Positions 6,294 to 8,918 of a stretch of DNA of 8,918 bases are shown piece by piece (the first letter of the stretch is position 1; the number at the start of each line of letters is the position of its first letter). This DNA comes from Elusimicrobiota bacterium (lineage in GTDB: Bacteria; Elusimicrobiota; Elusimicrobia; Elusimicrobiales; UBA9959), in assembly GCA_022703115.1 (NCBI GenBank), contig JAKLEK010000054.1, positions 1 to 8,918 of the forward strand. The letters run 5' to 3'. A program made the position numbers and the translations under genes. Below the pieces are notes generated by a model, which made no database searches, was not told the DNA's origin, and saw nothing but the letters and a program-made list of their open reading frames with translations.

Positions 6294-6992
6294 TTATATC
6301 CTCTCGTTCCATCCGGCGGAGCCGTATTTGGACGCCGCGAGGGCCTTCACCCTGGCGATCTCCTCCGCGGAGAGGCCGCGTGTCCGCCAGGTCAGGCCGA
6401 ATTCGGCGCCCAGCGCCGCCGTCACCACGCTCTTATGCAGACCGGAGTCGGACCTGGCCGACGGGGTCTGAAAAGAGGCCTGGTACAGCATATAATCGCC
6501 GAATTTGCGCAGCGCGCCGCCCAGCACCTTTTTCCCATTATACAAAATATCCAGATTTACCGGTTTTGCGAAGCAGCTCATGGCCGGATCGCTCGTCCTG
6601 TAGTCCGTAGTCCTCTCTTTCAGCAGCTCGAAATCTACGCCCCTTTCCGCGTAGGCCGCCGAGATCGCGCGATGCAGCCGGTCGTAGGTCCCGGCCGGCT
6701 CGAAAAAGGCCCCCGGCTGGCTGAAGACGAAGGAGAAGGTAAGATCGCTTTCGTGAAGGACTATGCCGCCCCCGGTGGGCCGGCGCGTCAGAGGCAGGGC
6801 CGCCTTTTCGGGGCCGAGAGCGGCCCTTACCTGCGCCGCCCGCTGGGAGTAGCCGAACGTGACGCCGGGGCCGCTCCAGTTGTAGAAACGCAGCGTGTAA
6901 GGGGACGGCAGCGAATCGCAGACGCATTCATCCGCGGCCATCTGCTCGTAGACGTCGAACGGCGGGGTTTCAAGGATGAGGCCGGTAAGCAT
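6294..6992 (-). CDS. Lipoate-protein ligase A / octanoyltransferase (LipM-like) family protein
   Basis: Members attach lipoate or octanoate to a lysine of lipoyl domains such as GcvH. The 232 residues cover the BPL/LplA/LipB catalytic fold. RRPTGGGIVLH (70-80) is the ligand-binding signature, and the conserved lysine is K154 or K155 (YNGKKVLGGALR, 151-162). C140 (DPAMSCFAKPVNLD) sits where LipM-type octanoyltransferases keep their acyl-carrying cysteine; E. coli LplA lacks one there, as far as I recall. The protein is shorter than LplA (about 338) and LipM (about 278), so it lacks the LplA C-terminal domain. Octanoyl or lipoyl transfer is therefore more likely than a full ATP-dependent ligase, but this is inference. 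The ATG at 6992-6990 gives a natural N-terminus, yet the bases before it (CAGCTATCCTT) hold no Shine-Dalgarno. They lie at the edge of repeat element R2. It lies downstream of the glycine decarboxylase genes. Confidence 0.85.
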   Translation of the reverse strand: MLTGLILETPPFDVYEQMAADECVCDSLPSPYTLRFYNWSGPGVTFGYSQRAAQVRAALGPEKAALPLTRRPTGGGIVLHESDLTFSFVFSQPGAFFEPAGTYDRLHRAISAAYAERGVDFELLKERTTDYRTSDPAMSCFAKPVNLDILYNGKKVLGGALRKFGDYMLYQASFQTPSARSDSGLHKSVVTAALGAEFGLTWRTRGLSAEEIARVKALAASKYGSAGWNERI

Positions 6993-7158
6993 AAGGATAG
7001 CTGGTAGGCTAGTAGGCTGTTGATGCGTGATCGCTTATGGAGGCTGGTATGCTAGTAGGCTTCTGTTCAATGATCGCTAGTATGCTAGTAGGCTGCTGAT
7101 CTGTGATTGCTGGTATGCTTTTGATGCATGATTGCTAGTAGGCATTTGATGCGTGATC

Positions 7159-7198
7159 GCTTGTAGCCATAAGGAACTTTCCTTATAAAGCTTACTAG
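7159..7198 (+). repeat. Conserved 40-nt core of R2 with central hairpin
   Basis: GCTTGTAGCC is followed by ATAAGGA-ACTT-TCCTTAT (7169-7186) and AAAGCTTACTAG. It is the same core as in R1 on the opposite strand: 37 of 40 bases agree, with the differences only in the loop. Relative to gene direction the two cores therefore point opposite ways. Confidence 0.9.
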
Positions 7199-7239
7199 CC
7201 TACTAGCTTACTAGCCTACTAGCTTACTAGCCTACTAGC
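7192..7239 (+). repeat. Perfect tandem repeat: 16-nt dimer x3 (8-nt unit x6) in the right arm of R2
   Basis: TTACTAGCCTACTAGC occurs three times without any mismatch. Each dimer is two 8-nt modules that differ only at their first base (T or C). Degenerate 8-nt units continue to 7263. The perfect identity suggests recent expansion by slippage or recombination, so copy number may vary between strains. Confidence 0.95.
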
Positions 7240-7275
7240 CTCCCCGCCTACCAGCGTACTAGCATCCCGCCTTCC

Positions 7276-8760
7276 TTACCATCGCAGATTTGGCTGTCTC
7301 GCCGCGGTCACTTCGTCCAGCCGTTTTACCGGGGTGTTGAACGGAGCGTCCTTCAGCAGCTGCGGGTCCGCCTTGCCTTCCTCGTTTATCTTCAGCATGG
7401 CGTCCGCGAAAGCGTCCATCGTTTCCCTGGATTCCGTTTCCGTCGGCTCTATCATTATCGCTTCGTGGACGATGAGCGGGAAATATATGGTCGGCGCGTG
7501 GAACCCGTAGTCCAGCAGGCGCTTGGCCACGTCCAGGGTCTTAAGACCTTTTTCGGTCAGCTCCGCCGGAGGGGTGAGCACGCATTCATGCATGCAGTAT
7601 TCCCCGGAGCGGGCGGGATACGCGTCCTGCAGCCGGCTTTTCAGGTAATTGGCGTTCAGGATGGCGTTCTCGGCTATGCCGCACAGTTCCTTCCTTGAGT
7701 GCGTCAGCAGGTAGGCGTAAGCGCGAACGAGCACTCCCGTATTGCCGAAAAAGGCCTTCACTTTGCCGATGGAGAAGGGCCTGTCGTTGTCGGTCCTGTA
7801 GGCTTTTCCTTCCTTGACCACGCGGGGCACCGGCAGAAAATCTTCCAGCGCCTTCTTTACTCCGATGCCGCCCGCTCCCGGCCCGCCGCCGCCGTGGGGG
7901 GTGGAGAAGGTCTTGTGGGCGTTGATATGCATTATGTCCACGCCCAGGTCGCCGGGCCGCACTATGCCGATCAGCGCGTTCATGTTGGCCCCGTCCATGT
8001 AGACGAGAGCCCCGGCCTTGTGGGCCATCTCCGCTATCTCCTCGATCCTGGACTCGAAGATCCCGAGGGTATTGGGTATGGTGAGCATCACCACGGCCGT
8101 GCGGCCGCTCAGATGGGCCTTCAGGTCCGCGGGGTCCACCCTGCCGTCCGCGCCCGACTTTATGTTGACAGGGCTGAAACCGAGCATCGCCGCCGTCGCG
8201 GGGTTGGTGCCGTGCGCGGAATCGGGGCAGATGATCTCGGTGCGGTCCTTCATTCCCAGCCTGTCGAAATACGCCCTGGCTATCAGGAGCCCGGTGAACT
8301 CTCCGTGCGCGCCGGCGGCCGGCTGAAGAGTGAAAGCGTCCATTCCGCACAGCGCGCAGAGCCGCTTTTCCAGGTCGTAGAGCATTTCCAGCGTGCCCTG
8401 CGCCGCTGAATCGTGCGCCAGGGGGTGCAGGCCGGAGAATCCCTCCAGCGCCGCGGCCTCTTCGTTGATCTTGGGATTGTACTTCATCGTGCAGGAACCC
8501 AGCGGATAGAAGTTCGTATCCACGGAAAAAGCGTTCCTGGAAAGGCCGGTGTAGTGGCGCACCACGTCCAGTTCCGAAAGTTCCGGCAGTCTGGGGGGCG
8601 TCCTTCTCGCAAGTCCCTGCGGCACCGTCGCCTCGGCGTTAATGGAGTTCTTGAAGGCTATAGCTCTTCTGCCGGGGCTGGACTTCTCGATGCTTAGCCG
8701 CATCTCCGGCTTTTCCACTTTCGACGCGCAATCTCTTTTCTGTTTGGCCGTGATCGTCAT
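7276..8760 (-). CDS. gcvPB: Glycine dehydrogenase (decarboxylating) subunit 2, P-protein beta part
   Basis: Forms the PLP-dependent P-protein of the glycine cleavage system with GcvPA. It decarboxylates glycine and passes the aminomethyl group to the lipoyl arm of GcvH, in the cytoplasm. The protein has 494 residues. The PLP-binding lysine is K283 in NAHKTFSTPHGGGGPGAG (280-297). Other family marks are NFYPLGSCTMKYNPK (83-97), QPAAGAHGEFTGL (146-158), DSAHGTNPA (180-188) and MDGANMN (255-261). The ATG at 8760-8758 has GGAG 5 nt upstream. Family members usually start near the MRLSIEKSSPGRR stretch (20-32), so about 19 residues (MTITAKQKRDCASKVEKPE) are an N-terminal extension. An ATG at residue 20 has GGAG directly abutting it, which is poor spacing. 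It starts 28 nt after the gcvPA stop. The 3' end lies 5 nt from repeat element R2. Confidence 0.96.
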   Translation of the reverse strand: MTITAKQKRDCASKVEKPEMRLSIEKSSPGRRAIAFKNSINAEATVPQGLARRTPPRLPELSELDVVRHYTGLSRNAFSVDTNFYPLGSCTMKYNPKINEEAAALEGFSGLHPLAHDSAAQGTLEMLYDLEKRLCALCGMDAFTLQPAAGAHGEFTGLLIARAYFDRLGMKDRTEIICPDSAHGTNPATAAMLGFSPVNIKSGADGRVDPADLKAHLSGRTAVVMLTIPNTLGIFESRIEEIAEMAHKAGALVYMDGANMNALIGIVRPGDLGVDIMHINAHKTFSTPHGGGGPGAGGIGVKKALEDFLPVPRVVKEGKAYRTDNDRPFSIGKVKAFFGNTGVLVRAYAYLLTHSRKELCGIAENAILNANYLKSRLQDAYPARSGEYCMHECVLTPPAELTEKGLKTLDVAKRLLDYGFHAPTIYFPLIVHEAIMIEPTETESRETMDAFADAMLKINEEGKADPQLLKDAPFNTPVKRLDEVTAARQPNLRW

Positions 8761-8788
8761 ATCGTCTCCAGAAGGTTACCGTGTTGAT

Positions 8789-8918
8789 CTATAGATTCTC
8801 TTTTACCGCCGCTTCCAGCTTGAGGATGTCCTCTTCGGTCTTGGTTTCGGTGGCGCAGACTAGCAGCGCCCCCGGACCGAGCGCCGGGAAAAGAGCGTTT
8901 AGCGGCAGGCCTATATCG
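8789..8918 (-). CDS. gcvPA: Glycine dehydrogenase (decarboxylating) subunit 1, C-terminal end only
   Basis: The last 42 residues and the TAG stop (8791-8789) are present; the rest lies beyond the right edge. The fragment, from DIGLPLNALFP through GALLVCATETKTEEDILKLE to AAVKENL, matches the C-terminal tail of GcvPA. There a strand ending in LVC-x-TE and a helix with the EEDI pattern are usual. The position directly upstream of gcvPB, 28 nt away and on the same strand, supports the call strongly, since the two subunits are normally encoded in this order. gcvT and gcvH may lie further upstream, outside the window. Confidence 0.85.
   Translation of the reverse strand, partial: DIGLPLNALFPALGPGALLVCATETKTEEDILKLEAAVKENL

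Larger units (their letters stand above)
7000..7270. repeat. Repeat element R2: modular array around a hairpin, between gcvPB and the lipoate-family gene
   Basis: This stretch fills the 283-nt gap. On the + strand the left arm reads A 7000-7007, A 7008-7015, B 7016-7032, a 10-nt variant 7033-7042, A 7043-7050, A 7051-7058, B 7059-7075, A 7076-7083, A 7084-7091, B 7092-7108, A 7109-7116, B 7117-7133, A 7134-7141, B 7142-7158, A 7159-7166, then CC. The hairpin is 7169-7186. After AAAGC the right arm holds nine inverted A modules (7192-7263, one of them degenerate) and a remnant to 7270, with no B module. A is close to GCTAGTAG and B to GCTGTTGATGCGTGATC. CTAG occurs 12 times here; I found about three copies in the window outside the two elements. 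The module lengths are not multiples of three and no ORF covers it. The family is unknown to me. Confidence 0.9.

Noticed and set aside
7000..7270. CRISPR array
   Set aside because: Units are 8 and 17 nt, directly adjacent, with no unique spacers of constant length; the array inverts around a hairpin, and no cas gene is present.
7000..7270. Glycine riboswitch for the glycine cleavage genes
   Set aside because: The gap lies downstream of gcvPB, and the whole stretch is explained by repeat modules, with no tandem aptamer pattern.
7586..8409. Long alternative frames inside gcvPB on both strands
   Set aside because: They are arginine/glycine-rich, lack domains and lie wholly within a well-conserved enzyme gene.

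Overview
The window is bacterial DNA with all eleven recognisable genes on the minus strand, so transcription runs from high to low coordinates. The genes are GC-rich, with a surprising number of ATA isoleucine codons for such DNA. An AsmA-like envelope protein points to a diderm bacterium. PyrE is the type with a C-terminal CPLC motif, and glycine decarboxylase is the split (two-subunit) form. An uncultured lineage such as Elusimicrobiota would fit, but that is a weak guess from gene content and style only.

Layout in transcription order: the 3' end of gcvPA (8918-8789) and complete gcvPB (8760-7276) form the P-protein of the glycine cleavage system. Next is a 283-nt gap made almost wholly of repeats (element R2, 7000-7270). 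Then comes a close-packed run: a lipoate ligase/octanoyltransferase-family protein (6992-6294), a stand-alone Lrp/AsnC ligand-binding domain (6235-6005), a receiver-only response regulator (5967-5542), a small membrane-anchored protein of unknown function (5516-5187), an HExxH membrane protein of M50-like type (5202-4507), an AsmA-like protein (4510-2312) and pyrE (2312-1716). The last four overlap at their junctions (16, 4 and 1 nt), which suggests translational coupling. A second repeat element (R1, 1539-1720) starts inside the pyrE stop codon and fills the gap to a SAM hydrolase (1531-752). An RlmI-type rRNA methyltransferase (701 to the edge) follows and is cut off by the window.

Links between genes: the lipoate-family enzyme lies just downstream of the glycine decarboxylase genes, whose partner GcvH needs lipoylation. 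The HExxH membrane protein and the AsmA-like protein suggest an envelope module. PyrE and the SAM hydrolase are housekeeping or metabolic enzymes.

The most interesting content is not protein-coding. Both long gaps hold the same kind of element, built from two short modules: an 8-nt module near GCTAGTAG and a 17-nt module near GCTGTTGATGCGTGATC. They are strung together on both sides of a conserved hairpin, ATAAGGA-N4-TCCTTAT, with the arms in inverted orientation. The two 40-nt cores match at 37 positions when one is reverse-complemented, and all three differences lie in the hairpin loop. The elements reach into a stop codon on one side and displace the ribosome-binding site on the other. I do not recognise this repeat family.
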